A program made the position numbers and the translations under genes. A stretch of 64,000 bases of DNA from Bradyrhizobium sp. SRL28 (GTDB lineage: Bacteria > Pseudomonadota > Alphaproteobacteria > Rhizobiales > Xanthobacteraceae). The notes under the pieces are model-generated. The model worked only from the letters and a program-made list of their open reading frames with translations. It ran no database searches and was not told where the DNA came from. The stretch spans positions 1 through 64,000 of the forward strand of contig NZ_JAHEAG010000019.1 of the NCBI RefSeq assembly GCF_018596315.1. Direction: 5' to 3'. Below, piece by piece: positions 53,109 through 62,763 of the stretch; position 1 is the stretch's first letter; each line of letters opens with the position of its first letter.

Positions 53109-54269
53109 ATGCGCAAAGCCGGGATCCATAATTTTCCAGCAATAGACCGTCTCGTTTATGGCAAGGCTGCGGCAGACGCTTTGAAAGATGAGGCGGTGCG
53201 ACTGGATGCTAAGCGCGTCTTCCTCATCGTCAGTCGAACCTTGAACACCAAGACCGATGAGATCGAGAAGATTCGTCGTGCTCTTGGCGACAAACACGTG
53301 GCGACCTTTGATGGAATTGCGCAACATACGACGCGCAAGCAAGCTGCCGAGGTGGCCCGTCAAGCTAATGACACGGAAGCTGATCTAATCGTGGCTGTTG
53401 GGGGAGGTTCTGCTATCGATCTCGCTAAGATAGTCATCATGGCGATGGAACATGATATCCGCGATGAAGCCGGTTTCGATCCATTTCCCATGGGCCCGGG
53501 CGTAAGCTTCTCTCCGTTCCTTTCGCCCACAGTCCGACAGATCGCGGTACCATCGACTCTAAATGGCGGCGAATACAATGCAGCAGCACTCGTCACGGAC
53601 GAACGCCATAAGTTGAAGCAGATCTTCTTCCATCCCCAAATGATGCCACTGGCGATTATCCTCGACCCTGCCCTCACCCTTCAAACGCCATCGAACCTTT
53701 GGATGGGATCGGGAACACGCTCGATGGATCACGGTATCGAAGCGCTGTGCTCGCCCGCCGGCACCCCGTTGGCTGACGAAGTCGTCTTGGCAGGCATCCG
53801 CATTCTGCGTGAGGGAATGCTGCAGACTTTGCAGCAACCTGATGACCTGGAGGCTCGTCGACTATCTCAATACGGCTCATGGCTCGCGGCTTACGGCCTA
53901 CAGGCACGCGTTCCGATGGGAGCAAGCCACGGCATTGGCCATGTGCTTGGAGGCACCTTCGACGTTCCCCATTACTATTGCACACCCGTCATTATGCCGA
54001 GCCTGCTGCGCTACAACAAACCCTTCACCGAGGATGCGCAGAAGCGTTTGGCGACAGCTCTTGGCGCCCCGGGTGGCGACGCCGCAGACGCCTTTGCAGC
54101 ATTCACAAAAGCACTTGGACTACCTGGCCGCCTCGCTGATGTCGGCATAGGCGAAGACAAATTCGATCAGATTAGCAAGATTGCAATCAATCATCGCTTC
54201 GTACAGGCCAATCCGAGGCCCTTCAAAAACGAAGCCGAGATCATCGATCTGCTGCGAATGGCAGCTTAG
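53109..54269 (+). CDS. Iron-containing alcohol dehydrogenase / maleylacetate reductase-like
   Basis: The protein has 386 residues. NAD-binding GGGSAIDLAK (about 99-108), PSTLNGGEYNAAALVTD, and metal ligands in GTRSMDHGIEALCS and ASHGIGHVLGG. Overall closest to maleylacetate reductase and related Fe-ADHs, which act late in aromatic ring degradation. GGAGG precedes the ATG by 8 bases. Same direction as TetR 52493 and 37 bases after it; a FabF-like gene follows. Confidence 0.9.
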   Translation: MRKAGIHNFPAIDRLVYGKAAADALKDEAVRLDAKRVFLIVSRTLNTKTDEIEKIRRALGDKHVATFDGIAQHTTRKQAAEVARQANDTEADLIVAVGGGSAIDLAKIVIMAMEHDIRDEAGFDPFPMGPGVSFSPFLSPTVRQIAVPSTLNGGEYNAAALVTDERHKLKQIFFHPQMMPLAIILDPALTLQTPSNLWMGSGTRSMDHGIEALCSPAGTPLADEVVLAGIRILREGMLQTLQQPDDLEARRLSQYGSWLAAYGLQARVPMGASHGIGHVLGGTFDVPHYYCTPVIMPSLLRYNKPFTEDAQKRLATALGAPGGDAADAFAAFTKALGLPGRLADVGIGEDKFDQISKIAINHRFVQANPRPFKNEAEIIDLLRMAA

Positions 54270-54312
54270 CTGCCATCAGCGACGATGGACCAGGATTGGA
54301 AGGTAACTTATC

Positions 54313-55575
54313 ATGCGTCGTGTCGTCGTTACGGGGTTGGGACTGGTATCACCGCTGGGTTGCGGCAGTGATTTGGGTTGGTCCCGCCTGCTTGCGGCCC
54401 GTTCAGGGCTGGCTGCCCTTCCCGAATGGGCGGCTACCCTTCCCGCTCGGGTCGCTGGAATCGTGCCGATAAAGGCCGACGATCCGGATGGCGGCTTCGA
54501 TCCTGATCTGGTCGTCCCTCCCAAGGATCAGCGGCGGATGGATCGCTTCATCCTGTTCGCACTGGTCGCCACGGCCGAGGCCGTCGCACAAGCTGCATGG
54601 ACTCCTTCCGACGCACACTCGCTCGAGCGGACGGCGACCGTAATCGCGTCCGGCATCGGAGGCTTTCCGGCAATCGTCGAAGCAGTTCGCACCACCGATC
54701 AGCGCGGGATCAGGCGCCTCTCGCCCTTCACGGTGCCCTCCTTTCTCGCAAATCTCGCGGCCGGTCATATTTCCATCCGCTACGGCTTCAAGGGTCCCAT
54801 CGGTACGCCGGTCACCGCTTGCGCTGCGAGCGTGCAGGCGATCGGCGATGCGGCACGCCTCATCCGAACCGGCGAAGCCGACGTTGCGATTTGCGGCGGC
54901 TCGGAAGCCTGCATCGATCTGGTGAGCCTCGGCGGCTTCGCCGCCGTCCGGGCTCTTTCGACGGGCTTCAACGAAACGCCAGCGCGCGCGTCCCGGCCCT
55001 TCGACCGCGACCGCGACGGCTTCGTCATGGGCGAAGGCGCCGGTATCCTCGTCATCGAAGAGTTGGAACACGCACTCCGCCGGGGAGCCCAACCGATTGC
55101 CGAAATCGCCGGCTATGGCACGACTGCTGATGCCTACCACATCACGTCAGGACCCGAGGACGGCGACGGCGCGCGTCGCGCCATGGAAGGCGCCTTGCGG
55201 CAGGCCGGCCTCAAGCCCGGCGATATCCAGCATCTCAACGCCCATTCCACTTCGACGCCGGTTGGCGATGTTTCCGAACTTGAAGCGATCAAATCCGTGT
55301 TCGGCCGCGACGGTAAAATTGCCGTGAGCGCCACCAAATCGGCGACTGGTCATCTGCTCGGCGCAGCCGGGGGAGCGGAAGCGATCTTTACAATCCTCGC
55401 ATTGCGCGAACAGGTTGCACCGCCCACCCTCAATCTCGAAAATGGCGATGCGGCCGCGGAAGGCGTCGACCTCGTCTCCCGTGAGGCCAGGCGCATGACG
55501 ATAGAGCATGCGATTTCGAATGGATTCGGCTTCGGAGGCGTCAACGCCAGCGTCATCTTTCGGCGGTGGCAATGA
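54313..55575 (+). CDS. Beta-ketoacyl-ACP synthase, FabF type
   Basis: Condensing enzyme of 420 residues. Catalytic triad Cys170 (PVTACAAS), His311 (LNAHSTSTPVGD) and His347 (KSATGHLLGAAGG), the C-H-H of elongating synthases. FDRDRDGFVMGEGAGILVIE and the GFGFGGVNAS tail are intact. It stands without fabD, fabG or acpP, so it is likely an accessory synthase rather than the housekeeping one. 43 bases after the iron dehydrogenase, same direction. Confidence 0.95.
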   Translation: MRRVVVTGLGLVSPLGCGSDLGWSRLLAARSGLAALPEWAATLPARVAGIVPIKADDPDGGFDPDLVVPPKDQRRMDRFILFALVATAEAVAQAAWTPSDAHSLERTATVIASGIGGFPAIVEAVRTTDQRGIRRLSPFTVPSFLANLAAGHISIRYGFKGPIGTPVTACAASVQAIGDAARLIRTGEADVAICGGSEACIDLVSLGGFAAVRALSTGFNETPARASRPFDRDRDGFVMGEGAGILVIEELEHALRRGAQPIAEIAGYGTTADAYHITSGPEDGDGARRAMEGALRQAGLKPGDIQHLNAHSTSTPVGDVSELEAIKSVFGRDGKIAVSATKSATGHLLGAAGGAEAIFTILALREQVAPPTLNLENGDAAAEGVDLVSREARRMTIEHAISNGFGFGGVNASVIFRRWQ

Positions 55576-55680
55576 AAGAGAACCGATAGCTCCGAACCCG
55601 ATGCCCAATAACCCGTCCAGGCTGATGAAGGCGATGGCCGATCGATCGCGCGGACATAGGGGTGCTATCATCAAGCGCAA

Positions 55681-55717
55681 GAAATCGTACAAAATCGTTG
55701 GTTGTCGTACAAAATCG
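55681..55717. repeat. Repeat copy A (TCGTACAAAATCG pair)
   Basis: GAAATCGTACAAAATCG, a 7-base variable part, then TCGTACAAAATCG. A similar 37-base unit is at 58782-58818. It lies in the 265-base gap after the FabF-like gene, which shows no gene. Confidence 0.5.
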
Positions 55718-55840
55718 GTCCGTGGTGGCGGGGGAAGCACTCGGGTTCCGGCGGCGCGCTCCGAAATGGTGACCACTCTGATCGCGCAGATGTCCAATTT
55801 CCTCGCGCCAATCTGCGAGCGACGACGACCAACTTCGCCG

Positions 55841-56614
55841 TCAGGCGCGATAACGCGCGGCGGGCCTGGAGTTGCCGAAGCCTGCCGCTAAAACGCCGCG
55901 CGCCTTCTCAAAGGCGTCCCACGCCGCCACCTCGGGCACCGGCGGAATTGTCACCAATTCCTTGCGATCGAAGCCGACCAGGGCCGCATCCACGAGATCT
56001 TCAACCTCCATGACATTGGGCACCTTGCTGGCGTCGCCACCAGCTCGTTCGTAAATTTCGGTGCGCGTGGCCGCAGGCAGCACGGCCTGCACATAGACGC
56101 CCTTCGACGCGACTTCGGCAGCAAGACCTTGCGACAGCGTCATCAGGTAGGACTTGGTGGCGGAGTAGATGCCCCGGGAATGTTCGGGGAGCAGAGCAAG
56201 CACCGACGCGATATTGATGATCGCGCCGTTGCCGCGTTCAACCATGCGGCCGACGACGGCGGACGCGAGCAACGTCGGCGCGACCACGTTCAGCCGTAGC
56301 AGCTCGTCCATCCTGACTGGATCGGCGGTCGCGAAATCACCGATCAACGCCGCGCCTGCATTGTTGACGAGGATGTCGATAGACGGATCGGAGCGGAGGC
56401 GTCGGAGAACCGGTTCGAGTTGGGAGACGTCGATCAGATCGGCCGTGATGACTTCGACTGCAATGCCATGCGCATTGCGCAGTTCGGTGGCGAGGGTATT
56501 GAGCCTCTCGGTCGCGCGAGCGACGAGCACGAGATCGTGGCCGCGTGCGGCCAGGCGGCGTGCGTAAACTGCGCCGATGCCGCTCGAGGCGCCGGTAACG
56601 AGTGCGATCGTCAT
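55841..56614 (-). CDS. SDR family oxidoreductase
   Basis: The protein has 257 residues, classical SDR: TGASSGIGAVYARRLA (7-22), NNAG near 89, Ser in INIASVLALL, and Y-S-A-T-K intact in GIYSATKSYLMTLSQGLAAE. The PAATRTEIYE loop follows. Active NAD(P)-dependent dehydrogenase, substrate unknown. Same direction as the YciI-like gene and the SDR at 57048, in an operon facing TetR 58051. Confidence 0.92.
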   Translation of the reverse strand: MTIALVTGASSGIGAVYARRLAARGHDLVLVARATERLNTLATELRNAHGIAVEVITADLIDVSQLEPVLRRLRSDPSIDILVNNAGAALIGDFATADPVRMDELLRLNVVAPTLLASAVVGRMVERGNGAIINIASVLALLPEHSRGIYSATKSYLMTLSQGLAAEVASKGVYVQAVLPAATRTEIYERAGGDASKVPNVMEVEDLVDAALVGFDRKELVTIPPVPEVAAWDAFEKARGVLAAGFGNSRPAARYRA

Positions 56615-56691
56615 GGACGTTGTCCTGATTGAGTTTCGTATCGGGATGCTCTGCCGGGGATCGATGGTGACAAATCGTCGGAGCGGCGCGG

Positions 56692-56988
56692 TCAGCCGCG
56701 CGCCTTCAGATGAAGCATCGGGTGGTGCTCATAATGACCGGCGCCGTTCTTCACGATGGGGTCTTCCGAGGTGATCGCCGTGATCTCTTGGTCATCGGCG
56801 ATCTGATAGAGCGACACGCCATAACCGCCACTCGGGTCCATGACAGGGCCGTGCGCGACGATCTGCCCCTTTTCGAGCAGGTCATCCAGGAACGCGCCGT
56901 GCTGCTTCATCCATGCTTTCTCATCGGCGGTCATGGTCGCGAGGAAATCGGCGCGCGGCGGGATGTACTTGCACAAATAGTACTTCAT
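56692..56988 (-). CDS. YciI-like (YCII) domain protein
   Basis: The protein has 98 residues. Small ferredoxin-like fold: KYYLCKYIPPR, MTADEKAWMKQHGAFLDDLL, GQIVAHGPVMDPSGGYGVSL, EEDP-like SEDPIVKNGAGHYE. Members bind small aromatic or phenolic ligands, some with dehydrochlorinase activity. The His/Asp pair (HG, D) usual in this family is present. GAGGAGC precedes the ATG. Middle gene of the operon under TetR 58051. Confidence 0.9.
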   Translation of the reverse strand: MKYYLCKYIPPRADFLATMTADEKAWMKQHGAFLDDLLEKGQIVAHGPVMDPSGGYGVSLYQIADDQEITAITSEDPIVKNGAGHYEHHPMLHLKARG

Positions 56989-57047
56989 GGGTCGCTCCTC
57001 GGTGAAAGAGACATTTCAGATGCTTGGAGATCTCTTGATTTGAGGGA

Positions 57048-57881
57048 TCAATCGGCCACGCCCATCTGCTTGCGAAAACTCTTCTCGAAGGTCTTTTCGG
57101 GAACAAAGCGCCGCATCAGGCGGAGACGGCCCGCCACCTTTCCAGGCGTGTACCGAATGCTCGGCTCTTTTTCGGTGGCAGCCTGCACCACCTTGTCCGC
57201 CACGGCTTCCACGGGATCGCCGGCCGCGATGCCGTTGCGCCAGGTCGCGTTCATGGCAGTGCGCCCTTTGTCGTAGACGCTCAGGATCCGATCGGGCTTG
57301 TCGCCATTCTCTTCCAGCGCGGTGCGGGTGAAGACTGGCTCGACCAGTGAGACACGAATGCCGAATGTTCGCAGTTCGTGATCGAGCGATTCGGAATAGC
57401 CTTCGACGGCGTGCTTGGTGGCGTTGTAGAGCGCTGTATATGGTCCGGGCAGGAAGCCGGCCACCGAACTGATGTTGATGATCCGGCCCTGGCCCTGCTT
57501 GCGCATGATCGGCAGCACTTCAGTGGTGGTGCGAAGGATGCCGAAGACGTTGATGTCGAACAGGCTCTGGGCTTGATCGAGAGATGATTCCTCGGCGGCG
57601 CCGATCAAGCTGCGGCCGGCATTGTTCACAAGCACGTCGATCCGGCCTGCAAGCCCGACGACGTCCTTGATCAGTTGCTTGACTGATTTATCATCGGTGA
57701 CATCGCAGCGGAGCATATGAATGCCCTGTCGCACCTCGTCGGGCGCGGCCTGACGGCTGGTGCCGAACACCCGATATCCCGCGCGGATCAGGGCAAGTCC
57801 GGCCGCAAGCCCGATGCCCCCGGAAGCGCCCGTGATCAGGGCTACCTTTTCTCCCGCTGCGCGCGATTGTGCATGTGCCAT
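57048..57881 (-). CDS. SDR family oxidoreductase
   Basis: The protein has 277 residues. TGASGGIGLAAGLALI (18-33), VLVNNAGRSLIGA, Ser in INISSVAGFLPGP, Y-N-A-T-K in LYNATKHAVEGYSESLDHEL: a complete active site of the retinol dehydrogenase-like type. First gene of a three-gene operon; the two ATGATTA-n6-TAATCAT palindromes sit 27-75 bases upstream. Confidence 0.93.
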   Translation of the reverse strand: MAHAQSRAAGEKVALITGASGGIGLAAGLALIRAGYRVFGTSRQAAPDEVRQGIHMLRCDVTDDKSVKQLIKDVVGLAGRIDVLVNNAGRSLIGAAEESSLDQAQSLFDINVFGILRTTTEVLPIMRKQGQGRIINISSVAGFLPGPYTALYNATKHAVEGYSESLDHELRTFGIRVSLVEPVFTRTALEENGDKPDRILSVYDKGRTAMNATWRNGIAAGDPVEAVADKVVQAATEKEPSIRYTPGKVAGRLRLMRRFVPEKTFEKSFRKQMGVAD

Positions 57882-57907
57882 CTCGAATTCCCTTGTCAGC
57901 GCCGATA

Positions 57908-57956
57908 ATGATTATGCTCGTAATCATCGTCTATTTATGATTATGTATATAATCAT
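57908..57956. promoter_or_regulatory. Two perfect 20-bp operators for TetR 58051
   Basis: ATGATTATGCTCGTAATCAT (57908-57927) and ATGATTATGTATATAATCAT (57937-57956) are both palindromes with 7-8 base arms and centres 29 bases apart. They lie between the SDR operon and the TetR gene. The half-site ATGATTA resembles the ATGA half-sites at 23712 and 29220. Confidence 0.75.
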
Positions 57957-58050
57957 TGTCAAGGACCTTTGGGACGACAGTCCGGGCCCCCGCTGAAAAA
58001 GGTCATGCCGGCGTTATGCGTCGGCCGTCGCCATCAGAAGGAAAGGGCTC

Positions 58051-58644
58051 GTGAAAGTCAGCAAGGAAACGGTCGAGCAGAATCGGGAGCGGGTGATCGC
58101 GACCGCCGCAAGGCTGTTCCGGGAACGTGGGATCGACGGTATCGGGCTTGTCGACTTGATGAAGGCTGCCGGGCTCACTCCCGGAGGCTTCTACCGGCAG
58201 TTCAAGTCAAAGGACGACCTCATCGTTCAGGCGGTCAAGCGGGCCTACAAGGATATGAGCGAGGATATCGCGCGCCGTATTGCAGCGAGCGATGATCCGC
58301 TGGAGACCCTCGTGCGTCATTACGTGTCGCACTACCACCGCGATGATCCGGGGCAAGGGTGCGGCCTTGCAGCAATGGCTGCCGACGCGGCACGTCACGA
58401 CGATCCGGCGCTGCGGGAGTGCTTCGGCAGCATCGTCAGCAACTATATCGGGCTTCTCACCAAGCTCGTGCCAGGAAGAAGTGCAAAAGCGAAGCGGAGC
58501 GCGGCGATAACGGCGCTCGCCGAAATGATCGGATCGGTTGTCCTCTCCCGCGTGGTGCCAGATCCCGCACTATCCGATGAGATCATCGACACGGTCTCGA
58601 ATGATCTGGTGAAACGCCATGCGAAATCTTCTCGAACTGCTTGA
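58051..58644 (+). CDS. TetR-family regulator
   Basis: GTG start at 58051 after AAGGAAAGG. 197 residues: NRERVIATAARLFRERGIDG, LVDLMKAAGLTPGGFYRQF, SKDDLIVQAVKRAY, then HRDDPGQGCGLAAMAADAAR and MIGSVVLSRV. Same subfamily as the TetRs at 23849 and 52493. It probably represses the SDR-YciI-SDR operon and itself from the operators at 57908-57956. Confidence 0.94.
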   Translation: MKVSKETVEQNRERVIATAARLFRERGIDGIGLVDLMKAAGLTPGGFYRQFKSKDDLIVQAVKRAYKDMSEDIARRIAASDDPLETLVRHYVSHYHRDDPGQGCGLAAMAADAARHDDPALRECFGSIVSNYIGLLTKLVPGRSAKAKRSAAITALAEMIGSVVLSRVVPDPALSDEIIDTVSNDLVKRHAKSSRTA

Positions 58645-58781
58645 TGAGCCTCTCGCACTTTAGCGGGCAATCCGGCGACCTTGCTCGAGTTATTCAACGA
58701 ATAGATGCTCGCTTCACGAGGCTTCCGTTGTTGCCCTGGCCATAGGCGTGCATCCGGCACAACTAACTGACCCAGGCGCGT

Positions 58782-58818
58782 GAAATCGTACAAGATCGTA
58801 GTCTGGCGTACAAAATCG
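58782..58818. repeat. Repeat copy B
   Basis: GAAATCGTACAAGATCG, variable part, then GCGTACAAAATCG: same layout as 55681-55717. Both copies translate on the minus strand to similar peptides (RDFVRQ-TILYDF, TDFVRQ-TILYDF), so they may descend from one coding or non-coding element. It abuts the tRNA-Ser remnant. Confidence 0.5.
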
Positions 58819-58824
58819 CGTAAA

Positions 58825-58853
58825 TAGCGGAGAGAGTGGGAGTCAAACTCACG
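58825..58853 (-). repeat. Degenerate tRNA-Ser 3' end (T-arm and acceptor)
   Basis: On the minus strand the segment reads CGTGAGTTTGACTCCCAC followed by TCTCTCCGCTA. This fits a tRNA-Ser T-arm and acceptor (usual GGTTCGAATCCCAC-TCTCTCCGCCA) with changes in the T-loop and end. No 5' part of a tRNA is present. Such 3' fragments are left by integrases that use tRNA genes. Confidence 0.55.
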
Positions 58854-59407
58854 ATTTTCAATCATTCCACTTCGAAGAAGACTGAAAGCTGCTGAGTAAG
58901 CGCTCGCCTGCCTCCTTCAAAGATTTCGAGTCTGAGCCGGGTTGGATTCCGGTCGGCGATTGTGGAGACCGGAACGGCATGGGCCCTGCCTGCTGCCGAG
59001 CGCTTGCTGATTTATTTTTGCGAGCTACTGCCGTCCGTCATCTTGTTGGTATTCCTGTTGGTATCCGCAGCAATCGGCGACTAAAACTATTGCAAATTCA
59101 AACCGTTATGCGACTAGGCGATTATCGGCCAGGGGCACCAAGGATTTATTCCGAGCTGCGAAGTGCAGCTATGTCCGCCGCACCGCGGCTCTTTCCGCCG
59201 TACCACGAATCCTCGGGAAAAGCGGAAGCAACGCGGACATCGTCAAACCAACGCGAACGCCCCTGAGCCGACATTGCGCCGAGTTTCAGCATACATGGAA
59301 GAAATGCCTCCATGCCCTGGAGAGCGAAGTTCGCCAATAATTGCTGGTTAAAACAGAGTACGGGAGTATCCTGACGAGCGGACGTCGAACCCAGCGAGGG
59401 CGCCAAT

Positions 59408-62400
59408 ATGGCACAACTTCGCGAGTGGCTTGAGGCGCGAGGACTGGGGCGCTACGCCGACGCGCTGCTGGCTCAGGACATCGAACTCGACATCCTGCCC
59501 GAACTGACAGATGCAGACCTCACGGCGGCCGGCCTGCCGGTTGGCGCCCGCAAGCGCCTGCTCCAGGCGATTGAGGGACTGCGCAACCTCGCGGACCCAG
59601 CGATGCGGTCAATGGCGTCGCCTACGATCGTTCCGACAGCGGAGTCAGCAACTGAAGCGGAACGGCGGCAACTGACCGTGCTTTTTTGCGACGTGGTCAA
59701 CTCGACCCACCTCGCTGAAACGTTGGACCCGGAAGATCTGCGAAATCTGCTGCTGTCATTTCAGAAAGTGTGCGTAGAGGCGGTTCAGCGTCATGAAGGG
59801 CAAATTGGCCTTTTCATCGGCGACGGCGTGAACGCCTATTTTGGTTATCCAAGGGCCCACGAGGATTCCGCCCAGAGTGCAGTCCAGGCAGGCCTCGACA
59901 TCATGGCCGGACTAACGGAGCTTCGAACAGCCAGCCTCGAAGCGCGCTGCGGCGTCCACACTGGCCCGGTTGTTGTCGGTGAACTGGGAATTGGCGAGAA
60001 GCGCCTCAGTGACGGTATCGTCGGCGAGGCGCCAAATATTGCCGCGCGGCTGCAAGCCTTGGCACCGCCGGGCAGCCTGGTCATGAGCGAGGCGACGCTG
60101 CGCCTCGTCGAGGGCTTCTTCGAGATTGAGCCGCTTGGCCCGCAAATGCTCAAGGGCGTCAGCTCGCCGATTGCAATCTATCGGGTGCTGCGCCCCAGCG
60201 CCGCGCCCAACCGCTTTGAGGCGAGAAGCGGACAATTCTTGACCCCACTCGTCGGTCGCGAGACCGAACTCGGCTTTCTCACCAAACGGTGGGAGAACGC
60301 GATGGAAGGCGAGGGCCAGGCCGTGCTGCTGCAGGGAGAAGCCGGCATCGGCAAATCCCGCTTGCTGCAGACGCTTCGCATGCAGCTTCGCGAAGCGCCG
60401 CACACCGAGATTGTCTTTTATGGTTCTCCACAACATCAGGCCAGCGCGCTTTGGCCGGTGATCCAGCAACTGCATCGGGCGCTGGGTTTTGCCGGCGAGA
60501 AGGATGACGTGACGCGGCGCGAGCGCCTCCGACACTTTCTCGGCGATCTCGATTTGGACAGCGCCGATGTGGTCGAACCGCTCGCCATGCTGCTGGGCCT
60601 TACTGCGGATCCGGCGTGGAATGCCGGCCCAGCGGATCCTGAACAGGTTCGCCGGGTTGTCTTCGCTGCCCTGTCGCGGCTTATCTCTGCAGTGCAGCGG
60701 AGAAGCCCCGTCCTTGTGATTGTCGAGGACGCCCACTGGATTGATCCTTCGACCATAGAACACGTCGGTCAAATGCTCACGGACATGGCGTCCCAACGGC
60801 TTTTCGTTCTGCTGACCGCGCGACCGGAGTTTGAAGCGCCGTGGTCGAACTCGTCGCAGATGGTGACCTTGCCACTCGCCAGGCTCAGCCGCCGCGAGAC
60901 CGAAGTGATGATTCGTCGCGTCGCGCCCGATGATCTGCCGGCAGCCATGGTGGCGCAACTGGTCGCCAAGACCGACGGTGTGCCGCTATTCATCGAAGAG
61001 CTAACTAAGTCGGTGGCCGAAAGCAGGAGTAATTTCGGCTTCGGCGCGGCCATCGAGATCCCCGCGACCTTGCAGGCCGCGCTACACACCCGTTTGGATC
61101 GTCTGGCGCCGATCCGGCAAATCATTCAGGTGGCGGCACTTTTGGGCCGGGTGTTCGATGCCGATCTTCTGATCGCGGTGACCCAGCGAGACGCTGCCGC
61201 GGTTAAGCGGGCACTGCACGACCTGATCGAGGCCGAGCTTATCTATCCGCGGAGAAATCCCCACTGCGAAAGCTTTCAGTTCAAACACGCACTGATCCAG
61301 GACGCGGCAACCGACACCCTTCTTCGTAATCAACGGGCCCAATTGCACCGCCAGATCGCGGTTGCCCTGGTCGAGCTGCGCGCCGATGCGGTTGAGCGTA
61401 ACCCTGAGGTCCTGGCGCACCATCTTCAGAAAGCCGGCGATTGGGGTGGCGCGCTCGAACACTGGCAACAGGCGGGGTCGGCCGCCATGTCCAGGGCTGC
61501 CGCCCGGGAAGCTGTCTCGCACTTTGCCAATGCGATTGACTGCAGCAAGAGACTAGACGAAGTGTCCGGCGGCGCCGAGCGGATGACACGTCTCCACCTG
61601 GCGATGGCCAATGCCTTGATGCAGTCGGAAGGCTATCGTTCTGAGCGCCTTACTCAGGCGCTTGATGCTGCACGTCGGGCCGCCGCGAACACTGCATTGG
61701 TCGAATTGCAGTGTGAAGTGGCTATATCGTTTGCTGCTTTTTTTTATGCTACCGGGCGCAATCGCGATTATCTGACACTCGCCGATGAGCAACTAGAAAA
61801 TCACGCAGATCTACTACCGCCGGCCTACGTGAGCGGCCTTTGGTCGACGAAGGGGTTTGCCCATTTTAACCGAGGCGAATGGCGCTTCGCGCTCGACGCC
61901 CTGCATAAGGCCCGAGGCCTGATTGATCGGGCTGACGCTGGTCGACGTATTTTGCTAGGCGGCGCGGATCAACTCATACCAACCGAGGGCTATTTTTTCC
62001 GATCGCTGGTTTTGATGGGTTTTGTTGATGAGGCCGTCAAAGCGACGGAGCGCTTTGTTCAAGCGATTGACCAGTTTGAGAAGCCCTTCGACATCGTCTG
62101 GGCTCTTATGGTGAAATGCAGTTTGTGCGCGCTGCTCGGCCAAAACGATGTGCTGCTGCAGGACGCGGCAAAGATAATCGAGATCAGCGAACGGCATGGT
62201 TACACGGCCCGGCTTGGCAACGGTCTTTCATTACGGGGACTTGCTCGGTCGCGATTGGGTGAACTGGATGCCGGTATCGCCGATGCCCGCGAGGGGATGG
62301 TGCTTTGGCGTAGTCGTGGCATTGTATCTACCACTGCCGAGCTAATATGCTGGCTGTGTGATCTTCTGGTGCGGGCGGGCCGCCTCAAGGAGGCATCACA

Positions 62401-62731
62401 ACTGCTGGATGAGGCCGACACCCTCATTATCGATACCGACGAAGCATGTGCTTTGGTTGAATGCATCCGCATTCGCGGCCAAATCGCCGCTTGCAGAAAC
62501 GATATGATCGGCGCGGTGCGCTTATTCGAAAAAGCGATTGCTGTTTCCCAGTGCCAAGAAGCGCGACTATTCGAGCTCCGTGCCACAACACAATTAGCAA
62601 CAGTCCTCGCACGTCTAGGGCGTACCCAGGAGGGTGAGGCGCGGCTGCGCACCATCATCGATGCATTCGATACCAAACACGAAATCGTCGATCTCGTTGC
62701 CGCACGAAAAGCATTGCACACGTTGCGCTGA
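59408..62731 (+). CDS. SAM-domain class III nucleotidyl cyclase with AAA ATPase and TPR-like repeats
   Basis: The protein has 1107 residues. SAM domain 1-60 (LREWLEARGLGRYADALLAQ). Cyclase domain about 85-260: metal ligands Asp95 (LFCDVVNST) and Asp139 (FIGDG), transition-state Asn210 and Arg214 (APNIAARL). An STAND-type ATPase follows with Walker A GEAGIGKSRLLQ (about 310) and LVIVEDAHWID. Helical repeats fill 600-1107. The adenine-selecting Lys position reads Leu135 and its partner reads Ala208, so substrate use or activity is uncertain. Cytoplasmic. Start has a poor Shine-Dalgarno. Confidence 0.93.
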   Translation: MAQLREWLEARGLGRYADALLAQDIELDILPELTDADLTAAGLPVGARKRLLQAIEGLRNLADPAMRSMASPTIVPTAESATEAERRQLTVLFCDVVNSTHLAETLDPEDLRNLLLSFQKVCVEAVQRHEGQIGLFIGDGVNAYFGYPRAHEDSAQSAVQAGLDIMAGLTELRTASLEARCGVHTGPVVVGELGIGEKRLSDGIVGEAPNIAARLQALAPPGSLVMSEATLRLVEGFFEIEPLGPQMLKGVSSPIAIYRVLRPSAAPNRFEARSGQFLTPLVGRETELGFLTKRWENAMEGEGQAVLLQGEAGIGKSRLLQTLRMQLREAPHTEIVFYGSPQHQASALWPVIQQLHRALGFAGEKDDVTRRERLRHFLGDLDLDSADVVEPLAMLLGLTADPAWNAGPADPEQVRRVVFAALSRLISAVQRRSPVLVIVEDAHWIDPSTIEHVGQMLTDMASQRLFVLLTARPEFEAPWSNSSQMVTLPLARLSRRETEVMIRRVAPDDLPAAMVAQLVAKTDGVPLFIEELTKSVAESRSNFGFGAAIEIPATLQAALHTRLDRLAPIRQIIQVAALLGRVFDADLLIAVTQRDAAAVKRALHDLIEAELIYPRRNPHCESFQFKHALIQDAATDTLLRNQRAQLHRQIAVALVELRADAVERNPEVLAHHLQKAGDWGGALEHWQQAGSAAMSRAAAREAVSHFANAIDCSKRLDEVSGGAERMTRLHLAMANALMQSEGYRSERLTQALDAARRAAANTALVELQCEVAISFAAFFYATGRNRDYLTLADEQLENHADLLPPAYVSGLWSTKGFAHFNRGEWRFALDALHKARGLIDRADAGRRILLGGADQLIPTEGYFFRSLVLMGFVDEAVKATERFVQAIDQFEKPFDIVWALMVKCSLCALLGQNDVLLQDAAKIIEISERHGYTARLGNGLSLRGLARSRLGELDAGIADAREGMVLWRSRGIVSTTAELICWLCDLLVRAGRLKEASQLLDEADTLIIDTDEACALVECIRIRGQIAACRNDMIGAVRLFEKAIAVSQCQEARLFELRATTQLATVLARLGRTQEGEARLRTIIDAFDTKHEIVDLVAARKALHTLR

Positions 62732-62763
62732 TCCGCAGCTTCGGTCGGCAAGCCAGCCCGCTC

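Larger units (their letters stand above)
58645..59407. other. 763-base region without genes; repeats and tRNA remnant
   Basis: No frame here has a ribosome site with coding character. It contains the repeat unit at 58782-58818 and the tRNA-Ser-like end at 58825-58853. The rest, up to the cyclase gene at 59408, shows nothing I can name. Confidence 0.55.
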
